DNA of 64,000 nt from Paragonimus skrjabini miyazakii (taxonomy: Eukaryota; Platyhelminthes; Trematoda; Plagiorchiida; Troglotrematidae). Positions 20,300 through 31,295 of this stretch are shown in pieces. Position 1 is the first letter of the stretch. Every line of letters begins with the position of its first letter. The position numbers were made by a program, and so were the translations under genes. Location: positions 70,390 to 134,389 of the forward strand of contig JTDE01000706.1 in the NCBI GenBank assembly GCA_014338405.1. Reading direction: 5' to 3'. Below the pieces are notes generated by a model that saw only the letters and a list, made by a program, of their open reading frames with translations, was not told the origin of the DNA and searched no databases.

Positions 20300-21238
20300 T
20301 CAGTAAATGGCAATATTTAGCGGAATGTTGCCTCCCTATTTATTGCTGATGTATTTATAGCCAGTGGCTTCATTGAATTGACCCCATTGAATTGATCCCA
20401 TTCACTTCCTCTTTACATCTATAAACCATACAATACAATTTTTCACTAACCAACACAGAAACAGGAACGTACTATTATAGATCTGCTTCCATCTTATGAA
20501 TCTATGGACCTATGGTGAGACGATCACAAAGAAGCATATACCAGCAAGTCACACATGCTGCAATAAGTGACCTTCGTCGGACTGAAATTATTCTGCTACT
20601 GATTTAACAAAGACAGACGATTTTAACTTTGTGGTTGATAGTATACTCTTGAAGGTGTCACCTTAGTGGGAAACTAAAATTCCATTTACCTAAAACAAGT
20701 TTGAGTTCGTAATTATTTTCTTGTAATCAGAGAACAATGCAACAAGTTGTTTTCAGTGACTGTTTTGCAGGTGAATAGAAACTCAGTGAGCAGCAAATGA
20801 AAAACGAGACTGGACTCGGATAATCTGTGCTCTTGGTCTCAAACCCTCATAGGATTAGTTGAAATAGGCTGTTAGGTGGATAGTATTTAACTAAAGCAAA
20901 TACTTCCTGTTACTGTACGAAAAACTTACCCCTTCCTTTTCTACCGCTGTGAATACATAGAGAGTTCTTACAGATGTACTCCAGTCAACAACACTTGTCA
21001 TACTGGTTAACGTTTGTTTCGCTTCCATTTTACGTGCAACTAAGCATTCATGAAAAATCAGTTATTCATATCGAGCTCTCACATATATCCTTGTAGTTTA
21101 TGAGAATAAAAAAAATTACGTCGAGCTGGATGTTACTTTTGATGAAATCTCCCCTAATGTTTTGAAGGATACGGTAGAAACTTCTACTTTTTGAGCTTTC
21201 AGGACCTGTGTGTTTAAAATAATGACCGATTGCCCTTC
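20300..21238. other. No gene recognised
   Basis: AT-rich DNA up to the 18-bp direct repeat that bounds the PLE composite. No open frame of interest. Confidence 0.4.
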
Positions 21239-21256
21239 AAGTTTATTTACTAATTA
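21239..21256 (+). repeat. 18-bp direct repeat, left (putative target-site duplication)
   Basis: The sequence AAGTTTATTTACTAATTA is identical to the copy at 24252-24269, in the same orientation. Confidence 0.8.
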
Positions 21257-21259
21257 CCA

Positions 21260-21720
21260 CTGGGAGGATGCTGACCAACGTTCGCAGGAACGTTTCGAAT
21301 GAATTCGATATCTACAATTTGTGACAGTTTTGTGTTAGGTTGTTCGCCGACAGTCTTATGATCAAACGAGGTGACATCATCGATGTTTGAGAATCTGAAC
21401 GTGCAGAGTTTAGCGTGGCCACCGGTGAAGGTCGACGACTGCCCGTCACTATATACGATGGTGCTATGATCACTCAACTCAAAACCTGATTGGCCACTTC
21501 TCGTTGCCGTTGGCTCTTTGAGGTGAGACCTAACCGGTTATATTTTGTTGTTTTGACCGTTTGACCTGAACTCTGGTCGGTCAGTTTTATTTCTTTGTGG
21601 ACTTCAAACGTATCGATTACGTCTTATTTTGAAATTTCTTCCGATTGGTTAATGACTGTCGATCATTGTCATCCCCGTGGTGATCCGCTCATTTGCGTTA
21701 TGATAGGAACGTAAAGGGTG
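21260..21720 (-). repeat. Inverted-repeat arm, left (PLE 3' tail, minus)
   Basis: The reverse complement aligns with 23765-24240. Shared blocks include AATGAGCGGATCA, CGTTYGAAGTYCACAAAGAAA, CAAACGGTCAAA, AGTGGCCAATCAGGTTTTGAGT and ACGTTCAGATTCTCA-like. Divergence is moderate, with indels. It carries an open frame of 75 codons (21250-21477) with no recognised domain that is partly conserved in the right arm. Confidence 0.8.
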
Positions 21721-21915
21721 AAATACGTCACGTTTTCGAGAAGCCAATGATTCGTTATGTCACTTTGGTTGTAAAGCAATTTGTTCCCTTTATGAACTTG
21801 AATAAGGCAATGAGAAGACGTAAATCATGTGGTGTTCTCCGGAGTAACATTTCGTACATTCTGATCACACATGGACATGTAACTAATTTTAAACATTAAG
21901 ACAGGGTTCCGTAGG

Positions 21916-22705
21916 NNNNNNNNNNNNNNNNNNNNNNNNNNNNNNNNNNNNNNNNNNNNNNNNNNNNNNNNNNNNNNNNNNNNNNNNNNNNNNNNNNNNN
22001 NNNNNNNNNNNNNNNNNNNNNNNNNNNNNNNNNNNNNNNNNNNNNNNNNNNNNNNNNNNNNNNNNNNNNNNNNNNNNNNNNNNNNNNNNNNNNNNNNNNN
22101 NNNNNNNNNNNNNNNNNNNNNNNNNNNNNNNNNNNNNNNNNNNNNNNNNNNNNNNNNNNNNNNNNNNNNNNNNNNNNNNNNNNNNNNNNNNNNNNNNNNN
22201 NNNNNNNNNNNNNNNNNNNNNNNNNNNNNNNNNNNNNNNNNNNNNNNNNNNNNNNNNNNNNNNNNNNNNNNNNNNNNNNNNNNNNNNNNNNNNNNNNNNN
22301 NNNNNNNNNNNNNNNNNNNNNNNNNNNNNNNNNNNNNNNNNNNNNNNNNNNNNNNNNNNNNNNNNNNNNNNNNNNNNNNNNNNNNNNNNNNNNNNNNNNN
22401 NNNNNNNNNNNNNNNNNNNNNNNNNNNNNNNNNNNNNNNNNNNNNNNNNNNNNNNNNNNNNNNNNNNNNNNNNNNNNNNNNNNNNNNNNNNNNNNNNNNN
22501 NNNNNNNNNNNNNNNNNNNNNNNNNNNNNNNNNNNNNNNNNNNNNNNNNNNNNNNNNNNNNNNNNNNNNNNNNNNNNNNNNNNNNNNNNNNNNNNNNNNN
22601 NNNNNNNNNNNNNNNNNNNNNNNNNNNNNNNNNNNNNNNNNNNNNNNNNNNNNNNNNNNNNNNNNNNNNNNNNNNNNNNNNNNNNNNNNNNNNNNNNNNN
22701 NNNNN
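21916..22705. other. Assembly gap (790 N)
   Basis: Unsequenced bases within the minus-strand PLE. By position they would hold the end of RT, the linker and the GIY-YIG domain. Confidence 0.99.
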
Positions 22706-23060
22706 CTAGTTAGCTTGAGGTTAGGATGTGCTTGATTCAACTCCAAAAATACTGCGTCCAAATCACTTGAATTATCAAAAATAGCCAGGATGTCGTCTAC
22801 GTAGCGCTTGTACAGTATCGGCTTTGACAAACTTTCACCTAGTGCAGATTCTACCTTAGCCATAAAGAAATCAGCTAGGAGTGGACCAAGTGGACTGCCC
22901 ATTGCAACACCTTTGTAATTCATAAGCGCCCATAGATAGCGGATGCACAAATAAATAAACAGCAACCCATTCAGCGATACTACGTTTACCACGGAGATTG
23001 ACAGCAATACCAAGTTAACTCTTTTAGAGGTTCCATTCACTCAGAAACACCGGGGACCTC
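22706..23060 (-). pseudogene. PLE reverse transcriptase fragment, PLE-3, minus
   Basis: The minus translation contains KGVAMGSPLGPLLADFFMAK (about 22915-22860) and YKRYVDDILAIFD (about 22820-22780), followed by LNQAHPNLKLT at the gap edge. Both boxes are intact, including YVDD, which makes this the best-preserved PLE catalytic core here. Upstream of the GVAMGSP box the translation departs from the family, consistent with truncation or a frameshift. The remainder lies in the N gap. The element reads toward lower coordinates and ends in the left inverted-repeat arm. Confidence 0.9.
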
Positions 23061-23389
23061 GGTTTACCGAAAACAGATACATTTCGACAAGTTTTTTAGA
23101 TTTTGTAGCAAACAACCCATCCGCCACAAAAGAACTATATTCACATTATGATTAGAAGAGCAGAAACACACTACTGCTCCGGGGACTTCAGAATGAAAGA
23201 AAAAAAGTTAACTACCGGGTATTTATTTGCGAAAGATATCCACGAAATCTTGTTAGAAAGGACATGCTTCCAGAAGCAATAAACTGGAACTCTACGGAAC
23301 AACCGGCAAATTCTAATATTCCAGTATGCATGAAAAACGGCAGAAATGACTACAAGACACCTGTAACCTGATGGTGTTACTATAACACA

Positions 23390-23760
23390 GATACCAATCG
23401 CAACTACACAAACCACATTACTAAAAACAAAAGAAATCTCAAATCCGCCGACCAAAAGAACGTGCCATACAAAATCAATTGCAGTGGCTGCGAAAGGCGT
23501 TTATTCGGCCCAACCAAACGAAAGCTACTGGTTCGAACAGAAATATTAATTTTCCATCAAGAGACACGACCAGTCGTCGATGATCAAACTGGATTCATAA
23601 TCAACATGGACGTCGTGGAAATGCCTGCTCGTGGAAGCGCGAAACATGCAAGATAATTTGTAGAAATCACCAATCAGTTCAGTGAACTAGTACAGATTTG
23701 GACAAATGTTACAAACCAATGCAAGGAAAGGATTTGAGGAGACACGTACGTAGCCGCCAT
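23390..23760 (+). pseudogene. PLE GIY-YIG endonuclease remnant, PLE-3b, plus
   Basis: The plus translation around 23440-23540 reads NVPYKINCSGCERRLFGPTK then RKLLVRT. It aligns with the PLE endonuclease start (VYKIPCxxCxxxYIGxTxRxLxxR), with YIG replaced by LFG. Downstream, frames shift through remnants of the C-terminal helices (RGSAKHAR segment near 23630). It runs directly into the right inverted-repeat arm, so that arm is the element's 3' tail. RT is absent; this half is 5'-truncated. Confidence 0.6.
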
Positions 23761-23764
23761 TGCA

Positions 23765-24240
23765 CATAAACGCGTAAATGAGCGGATCAACACGGGGGTG
23801 GAAAATATCGACAGGTACTAACCAATCGAAGGAAACTACAGAAGAAGACGTGACCGACACGTTCGAAGTTCACAAAGAAACCGGATTTCAAGTCAAACGG
23901 TCAAAGCAACAAAATATCACTAATCAGGTCTCAGCTTAAGGAATTAACGGCAGCGAAAAGTGGCCAATCAGGTTTTGAGTCGAATGGTCATAGCACCATG
24001 GTATATAGTGACGGACAATAATCGATCTCCACCAATGGCCACGCTACACTTTGTACGCTCAGATTCTCACATACTGATGATATCAACTTTTTTGATGATG
24101 AAGCGTTTACAACCAACATGACGAGGTTGTCGAACAACGAAATACGGATATCATCACTTCGATTTGCGAAATCTGTTGCTATTCCCAATAATTTTAAATA
24201 GTGGAAGATCAGTCATATTCGGCTGGCTAACTGTGACATT
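23765..24240 (+). repeat. Inverted-repeat arm, right (PLE 3' tail, plus)
   Basis: Mate of 21260-21720. It contains a degraded version of the same small frame, with a stop after the VYSDGQ segment. Similarity fades before the direct repeat at 24252. Confidence 0.8.
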
Positions 24241-24251
24241 ATGGTAGAGTT

Positions 24252-24269
24252 AAGTTTATTTACTAATTA
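24252..24269 (+). repeat. 18-bp direct repeat, right (putative target-site duplication)
   Basis: Identical to 21239-21256 and in the same orientation, immediately outside the right arm. Confidence 0.8.
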
Positions 24270-24474
24270 GTACGTCATCGATTTATCCAGGACTAAAGAG
24301 TGTTGATGAGCCTTGACTGACGTGGATATCACTGGGTGTCAAACATTTACGCTATACTGGTTACCAAGCTTTTATTGGCCACATTGGTGCCCATCAAATT
24401 CACTTGTACCACGTGAACTCTAACAACTGACTGCAGACAAGTAAAATTTTATATACTTTGATAGTGATCGGCAA

Positions 24475-24715
24475 AAGTTTTCAAAGTCCATTGTGATGGA
24501 TGAGCTAGGTGCTATAATCGAATCATTTGGAAATCTTCAATCCCGACTGACATATTGCTCAACACCCGAAGATATTCAAATGAGCAGAAGGAAGATCTTG
24601 AGTTACTTTTGGAACGTCTGGATGGCCCTCATAATTTCCCTCTTGTAGCTAATCTCCTGACTGGAAATTTTAAATCCATGACTCAAACTGGATTTTGTAG
24701 TTAGATCACGATCCA
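24475..24715 (+). pseudogene. Unassigned ORF remnant with a one-base frameshift
   Basis: One plus frame reads MDELGAIIESFGNLQSRL and continues to about 24575. Another frame continues without a stop through EQKEDLELLLERLDGPHNFP to a stop near 24703. The two join naturally across a single-base shift near 24577. The acidic, Leu-rich composition suggests a helical protein. I do not recognise the family; a retroelement gag-like or N-terminal region is possible. Confidence 0.3.
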
Positions 24716-24719
24716 TTCC

Positions 24720-25485
24720 ATCATTTTCTTCCCTTTGTGGAGTTACTAGTCATTCGAGGGGTGCAGATTATAACTATTACGACTGTTTAATAACAGAGTG
24801 TACTATCGTGGAATGCCTTCACTAGGTACTTATTTGTTATGACATTATGCCAGTCATCCAGAATCTTTCTTGGCGTTAGGCGTCTCCTTATTTCATCGTT
24901 CATCTCCCACTCTTCTATCTCCCTATTACTATCCGTCAATTCTTCTATAATCCCTGGAGGCTACATCGCTGTCTTGATCCTTATAATCCGATACTTGACG
25001 GTCAAAATCCAACAGACTTCAAATATTGACAGTTAAGAGTGTACCATTTAAAATTCTCAGCAGTTCATTATCTGTACACCACGATTCTCAATCAGTCTGA
25101 TATGCAAACAGTCCATAAACCAAAGCTATTCAGAATAATCGGATTACAATAATCCTAACGTAACCAACATCTTGACATGTGATAAATTCAACAAAAGATG
25201 TTTGGAACATGACTGAGAAAATTACTTGTTTTGGTAAAATGAAATTTGCTAGATAAAACACAAGGGTGTTTCATACAGAATAAACTTTCAGGGTATATAG
25301 GAATTATTGAATTTCTTTTTTTCGATCAACTGCTGTTCTGTATTTTGTGGCAAATTGTGGTTATCCTTCTGTAGCTGTTTTCCCCGTGATTATTCAATAC
25401 AGGCAAGAACTCCAAACCTCTAGAGGACTAATGTACTTCGGACGACCTGGTGCTCATAAACATACAACGACCAAACAAGTATAGC
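24720..25485. other. No gene recognised
   Basis: AT-rich DNA with short frames only. Confidence 0.4.
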
Positions 25486-25489
25486 AGTA

Positions 25490-25740
25490 CCATTGGTGAA
25501 AATCTTCATCGATGGGAGTATTATGTATAGCTGCGCAGACGTCTGCTGTTTGGGTTGCAAACTGTGGGCTGATCTTTCTGCGAACAGCACGTTACGAGCT
25601 CTAGTGGCCAACGCCTTTGCATCTCTCGGACCTCTTAAAAGAGGTGTCTGGAAGAGTTGTAGTCTAAGAACGGAATTAAAAGTGTTTCTCTACTGCTCAG
25701 CGATGTTATTCACGTTGATGTATGGCAGTAAATAATGAAA
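25490..25740 (+). pseudogene. RTE reverse transcriptase C-terminal fragment, plus
   Basis: The 80-codon frame reads CLGCKLWADLSANSTLRALV, then GVWKSCSLRTELKVFLYCSA, and ends in YGSK. It aligns across its length with the thumb region of the RTE at 3.0-7.0 kb (YLGSNLSTDLSVDRELRARV...VWKNHSL...YGSETW). No catalytic box or zinc finger is attached. It is a short dispersed scrap in the opposite orientation to the large RTE. Confidence 0.75.
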
Positions 25741-25744
25741 ACTG

Positions 25745-26625
25745 TAACACCGGAGGTTACAATGTCGAGTACATAGCTTGAGAATTCAGTGACAAACGTT
25801 CTACCGTTTCTGCTAATTCAGAGGAACCCTCTAAACAGCAAAGAGATAACATTTCGCCAACGGAGTCCAGAATGTAAGGCAACCATCGACAACATAATGA
25901 TAAGCTAAACTGTTCATACACAAGATTTGTTGCACCGGTACTCCAGTCTTGTGTACTGTTTTGTCGCACCCATCGTTCGTGGGGTTTCGGTGTCATTTGA
26001 CTCCCTATGTCTACATTAATTTTCTGATATATGACCGCACAAAAGCACTACTTGAAGTTGCCTCACTATCTGCTTTTGCAACAGTATGTTTTTTAGTTTT
26101 GTCCTTAAACCCCCATCGATCTTCCAAGATTAGGTTCATTCTCGTCGAATGGTTGTTCCTGCCCATGGTGACAACACCAGAGTCTTTATCCAGCTTTGGA
26201 GATAAAAACCATAGCATTTATCTTAGTTCTTTTGTAGATCAGTAATGTTGCTCTTTGAAATAGAACTGCTGACGAACTAAAGCTGATAGAATAATGTTAT
26301 TCATTTGATATCGGCCTCCTTTTTAAACAAGTTTCTCTTTGTGAGACACTTGAAATTGTGCGTGAATTCGTCTCTCACCAAAAGCGTGATGTAGGCATCG
26401 CACTTGAATGTCCCAAGCATCTCATCTTGGTGTGCACAGAAAACAACAGGTTTGCTTTTAAATTACTTCGCTCCAAAAGTGTTTGAAAGACAAATAACCA
26501 TAGTGACTGAGAGTAGTTCGTTAAATTGAAGATAAGCTGATATTTTCTTGAGAATGACAACTTTCAGATAATAAAGCCAGAGCCATATCGTACAAATATC
26601 ATATTGATGGCATTTTAGTTTTTGC
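25745..26625. other. No gene recognised
   Basis: Overlapping short frames on both strands, none with a recognisable domain. Confidence 0.4.
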
Positions 26626-26632
26626 GAATACT

Positions 26633-26983
26633 GAGCACCAGGCTCGAGTTTCGCTCTTGTTACAGCAGCTCATCAGTAATGCATATCCTTGCCACTGCCG
26701 GGACTAGAACTCCGGCCACGCTTTGATGAGGCAACCGTGTTGACCACTACGCGGAACCATTGACCTCACATTAGGCACGACCGAATTATCACGTGTGAAC
26801 GCTCCATCACTTTCGCTTGTGAGTAATGATCAGGTTGTTGAGTCCTCTCGATAGGAGACACAGTAACTGTCCTGTTAACTCCAGTCGATAACCCCTCGAT
26901 TAGGACTTCCTAGATAGGTCGAAATCTCCGGCCTCATTAAACCTGTTAGGCGGTATTTTAGATTACTGATGAGTCGTCGGGGA
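26633..26983 (-). mobile_element. Hammerhead-ribozyme SINE, copy L2a (minus)
   Basis: Read on minus from 26983, it starts within the terminal-repeat block (ATCCCCGACGACTCATCAG). It passes the unique segment (CTCCTATCGAGAGGACTC, GTTAACAGGACAGTTACTGT), the CAAGCGAAAG junction, and a well-preserved tRNA-like region: box A CGCGTAGTGGTCAACACGG near 26745 and box B-like GAGTTCTAGTCCC near 26710. It ends just after the hammerhead's 3' arm at 26635. It lacks the body segment. It meets copy L2b head to head at about 26984. Confidence 0.85.
26635..26682 (-). ncRNA. Hammerhead ribozyme with intact CTGATGA and GAAA boxes, in L2a
   Basis: The core boxes CTGATGA (26670-26676) and GAAA (26649-26652) are intact. 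Stem I arms GCATTA/TGGTGC pair fully if G-U wobbles are allowed. Stem III CTCGAG is intact. The base before the cleavage position is C rather than the required T (GCC for GTC), and stem II carries an insertion. It is the best-preserved catalytic core in the window, with a damaged cleavage triplet. Confidence 0.78.
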
Positions 26984-27166
26984 TATGCAAGGATATACAG
27001 GAATACACACTACTGGCGACCTGTAATGAGAGCAAAACTCGAGTCGAATGCTTCTGTTGTTCGAAAGGGGCCGACTGGAAAGTCTATGGGAATGCGACAG
27101 CTGCGGTCAATTGTGGGTAATGTTCAACTTGAAATGAACCAAATCTCCGACTACTCATCACAATAG
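26984..27166 (+). mobile_element. Hammerhead-ribozyme SINE, copy L2b (plus)
   Basis: It starts at GCAAGGATAT, directly after where the tRNA-like region would end. It continues through the hammerhead and the body (GTTCGAAAGGGGCCGACTGG, CTATGGGAATGCGACAGCTG) and ends in the terminal-repeat block near 27166. It is the complement in content of L2a: together the two halves contain nearly one monomer, in opposite orientations. Confidence 0.85.
27007..27051 (+). ncRNA. Hammerhead ribozyme, degenerate, in L2b
   Basis: Arms ACACTA/GAATGC are partly paired. The core reads CTGGCGA and AAAA instead of CTGANGA and GAAA. CTCGAG and the GTC cleavage triplet are kept. It shares the CTGGCGACCTGTAATG variant with L1a, suggesting a common subfamily. 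It is probably inactive. Confidence 0.65.
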
Positions 27167-27375
27167 TCAGCAGTGTTATTTGTTTATAACCTTTTTCACC
27201 CTATTGACTCCAAATTATCTTTGTTTCAAGAAAATGAATCAAACAAAAGTTACCATTTCTCAGGTATGCTCATCAATAGGCATCAAAGTAGGGCGTTTCG
27301 GCCAATATTTTCAGCTCTCCAGCTTTATCCTGAGAGCATATTAACGTGGTTTAGCCAGGACCCCATTTTATAGAG

Positions 27376-27840
27376 ACGCACGAATTTGTATCTCTGATAT
27401 GCTGCAGAAAGAACAAGAGATGCTAAGAAAAGCATTATTGACAAATAAATATCCTGAAAAATTCGCAAAAACTCACAACATAATGGGGAAGTACCTTGAA
27501 CCAGTTGAAACAGCTCAAAAGAAGGATATATTGTTATGTCTGTGATTCAAATGAGATTGCTCGATAAACGACATCAGGCGCAAATTAAAGTCTGCTCCAT
27601 ACCGTACATATACGGCTATGCAATAACGATTGGTGCAAAACATGAAAGGACCAGTTCTACACAATCATGAACGCAGTTTGTCTGAATATTCTGCCTCTGA
27701 CGTTGTCTGCCAGTTCACCTGCATTTACATTGACACCTACACATGCAGAACAGATCGACGACTATCAGCGAGTAGCAGAATTCGTCTTAAACTGGTCATA
27801 ACAACTAGTGACCCAATAATCTCAAACCGGTGAACCCGTT
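27376..27840 (+). pseudogene. PLE linker plus GIY-YIG remnant, PLE-4, plus
   Basis: The plus translation from 27376 reads ARICISDMLQKEQEMLRKAL then TNKYPEKFAKTH, the conserved helix region between RT and endonuclease in PLEs. After a stop near 27542 and frame changes, a second segment near 27690-27790 (SDVVCQFTCIYIDTYTCRTD) aligns with the GIY-YIG start (VVYxFTCxCGDxYIGxTxRxL), with key residues lost. There is no RT upstream. The intervening 27167-27375 holds an unassigned 66-codon frame. Confidence 0.7.
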
Positions 27841-29360
27841 GCTCGAAATCCCCCTGGATACTTCAGGATAACAGGTCACCAATTTGACCCACTTAGGTCA
27901 TTCAAAATATTGCTACGCAATCACAACTCTAATTTAGTAAACTTTAGCGAACATATGTTGATTAGGACTTACAAAAGTGGGTGAAGTAACTAATCGGGTT
28001 GTCGTGGTGTTGTTGCTATGATATTTAGTGTGAATATACGCATGTCTATATCCTAACCTCCTTCAATCGTCTGTCATATATAATCCACATGTTTTACGTG
28101 TGCGATTGTTGAAAGTAAGCAAAATGTTCGACTTTCGCAACATGTCTTCTTTCTGCACTAATAAGGTTGTCAAAGAAAACCCATTGTTTCGTGTTTTCTA
28201 AACGAAACCATGCTTGCCAGATAATCGTCAAACGTTCATTCACATAATATTATTTCATCTCTATGTACAGTCACCATTAGACAAGTCAACTTTAATTGCT
28301 GCATTCTTGCCTGAACACATCTGGTAAGGTTAGTCGGGGTACAGTTCTACTCCGAGGACTACGATGTTAATACCTAACGATTTTAGACAGAAATAAAAAA
28401 GTTGACTACGGTTGAAAGTTATTCACAAATCCAGTTCACGCAACCGTGTGTATAGGTATATGCCTAATCTGTAATCTTGTCAACTGTTAGCTCAGATCTA
28501 TTAGATAACCAGCGTCATGTTATCAGAATGTCAGACATTTTATATCCCTGATTGACGTTTTTTCAAAGTATGATAAGCTTCGTAAAATTACTATAGTGAA
28601 CAGTGAAGCAGCTGATGCGTTATTTTCTGCAGACATACAATTACGGTACTATGCACTGATCACGTGCTATCCAGCCTGCACTCAGATATAGTGAATGCTG
28701 TCATGGTTCGTCAAAGTCACTATCGTATTCATGAGAAAGATGAATCACATGTTTGGTGAATAATAAGGATTCGGTTCAAACCAATAACGCACTTGCTCCG
28801 AAATGTATCAATTACTGTTTGGTGGAGATTTTTATACAGACATGACGTCAGTATGTTTTCTTTTGGCATTCAAACAATATAATTAAGACAAGACATCCGA
28901 GAAGGGCTAGCCCGGTTCATCGGCGTGAACCAACTACTCACCTGATAGGATATCCGTGACAGATCACTATAATAAGTTTGAACCAGGCAGCCATTCAAGC
29001 AGACATTCACTAACTGGAACATAAGTTCGAGTTCCTAATAAGCAACAATGTTGACCACCATGTCAATGAACTCCCATTACGCCCGACCGGGTAATCACCG
29101 TTAAACGATCTGCAACATTCACTTTTAAGTGATTTGAGACTGTGAAAAACGCTAGTCATAGGAAAAACCATCAAAATAGTCCCGACAATTACGGGTCTCC
29201 TTTCAAGGCGATCGAGCAATCCGAGTATTACGCACAAACAAACGTTACCTAGCTATTATATCCACTGCACGAAAACGTAGCCGAAGTTGATCACTCTGCC
29301 ACTGCCAGAGTGTGTTGTACTTGCTAGCTTCAACAGGGGTAGCGCCTTAAGTAGGTGGTT
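27841..29360. other. No gene recognised
   Basis: AT-rich DNA. A minus frame at 29010-29237 has no recognised domain. Confidence 0.4.
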
Positions 29361-29364
29361 GTTT

Positions 29365-29465
29365 TTCAAAAGGAACTGGAGTAAAAGTCTATGGTAATGC
29401 AGAAAAATTGACCAAATAAGGTCAGCTTTCAATTAAGATGAACCACATTCCTAATATCACTAGAA
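29365..29465 (+). repeat. Hammerhead-SINE body fragment, L7 (plus)
   Basis: It aligns with the body segment downstream of the ribozyme in L1b: TTCAAAAGGAACTGGAGTAAA against GTTCGAAAGGGGCCGACTGG..., then AGTCTATGGTAATGC against AGTCTATGGGAATGC, and a degenerate terminal-repeat block. The ribozyme itself is not recognisable upstream. It is old. Confidence 0.5.
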
Positions 29466-31295
29466 CTGAGGACAAATGTCACCAAAGACTGGTATTGTTG
29501 AAACAAACACGTCCCTGAGCGGCAGGTCAACAGCACCTACCGGTTAAACTTCCGGGTGAACTATAGTGGAACTTATGTTGTAATGAGTTAGGATTGGAGC
29601 AGTTTCCGAATTAGAGAATGCTCAGCTGATCAGAACTCACGCAAAAGCGGCACGCACGCGGCACTACGATCAGTCGGCGTCAATCAATCATAAATGTCGA
29701 TCAGTCGCTACACTGATTACTTTGGTTCCCCTATAAAAAAGTGCTATTTTTCCAATAAATTGAGATATCTTAGTGACACCCAGACCTCCATACTGATAGC
29801 TCAGCACTTGAAAGATGTAAACCAGCATACTCTCTTGGTAATTAGATTACTCAACTCGAGGAGAACCGCTGTTCTTCCAGAATGTTCGACAATTCCTTTC
29901 ACTAAATATATCTTCATACGACCAATTTAAACATGTTATTATCAACATTTTCACTCAGTTGTTGAATCTTCCTTGCAATTTTTAAAGACAAAATTGTGAA
30001 CCAGGAATTTATTAACTATTCTTCCGTCGTTGGAGGCGTTCTAATTCCGGACGTAAAGCAGACGGGTCGTTCAAGAGAGACAAATGAAACCTTATAGGTG
30101 TGTGGCAGCCTCCGTCAGCTCACTTTTCAGGTGCGGCCTGCGCTAAGCTGGTTGACACTCATGCTTTACCGACCAATTAAATTGTTATATCATTGTAGGA
30201 TTAACAGACTTAGTGCAAACACCCCCATATTTTCTAAACGGATTAGTGCGTTTTTAAGCAATCTGCGACATTTTGTTTGTCTACACGCAAGACACCTGTA
30301 TTTTTATACAATTGCTAGAAGGGATTAATTAGGCGTATTTTTTTTGTCCTGGCGGCTTGGTCTCAGGTTTTTAATCCGCTTGATATATGCTCTAATTCCT
30401 TGAGCCTCGTTCGCAAACTTGTACATAATCTAGTGCAACAATGACTATGGGAACAGTCATTTAAGCGTGCTTATTTGTACGTACTATTTGTTGGTAAATA
30501 ACCGCTACGATGATAATCTTCCCCTACCACGGAATTTTCAGAATAGTGTCGTTTCTGTGCAGCAATGACTGCTTGTTTATTCCTGATAATAATTTCACCC
30601 AGGGTTTTTATATCTTAAAGAGATATAACCTAATTGATTCCCTGGTTCATATTACCCAATTGTCTTTCTACGTCATATGTGCTTAATGACTCATGTGCCT
30701 GCATGTGTGAGAATAAAGAACAACACACTGTTTGTGCGAACTTATGTTTTTGCTGCAATCGATTTTGGGATGTATTTTATCAATTTTTTCAATAATTAAA
30801 CCGGCATTCATCATTTTTCATCCTTTTCAACTGAACTAGACCGAAGAATGGTCTTCAAAGCATCACTGTGGGATATACTCAGATATATTAACCAGTAGAC
30901 ATTATCTCTTCGATGTTGGTGTATTACGTACCAGCTTAAAATGAGTTATTTCTAAATGACTTGACCATCATTAGACTTGCTGGATATTTGCGAAACATTG
31001 AAATTATGTCGTCTACATGTTAACCAGTTAACGATCACACATAGAGTAATTAGTGAGAATTGCCAGCACGCCCAGTTTGCCAATATGGCTACAATCAATC
31101 TCAGTGTTTCACTTGTCTGTGACAACAGTCACAACTGCTCGAAGTTGTTGTGATCTAGGTGATTCTACTCTCCCAATCCAAACACAGATCTAGTATGGAC
31201 TATCAATGTAAGCAGAACAGTAATTTGGTTGATGTAGATTGGAAAACACTTACAACAATCAGATTCGTGCAGACTTCTAACCAGTCAACTTTGAA
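29466..31295. other. No gene recognised
   Basis: AT-rich, with short frames only (for example 29694-29930 and 30098-30328 on plus, without domains). Confidence 0.4.

Larger units (their letters stand above)
21239..24269. mobile_element. Composite head-to-head PLE insertion bounded by an 18-bp direct repeat
   Basis: AAGTTTATTTACTAATTA occurs exactly at 21239-21256 and at 24252-24269. Just inside each copy lies the same PLE 3' tail in opposite orientation: about 21260-21720 on minus and about 23765-24240 on plus. The minus half continues into RT (22706-23060, through an N gap). The plus half begins with a GIY-YIG remnant (23390-23700). The tails point outward and the truncated 5' sides meet near 23.1-23.4 kb. 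The 18-bp repeat is readily explained as a target-site duplication, which would make the whole 3.0-kb inverted dimer one insertion. This is an inference from the layout. Confidence 0.65.
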
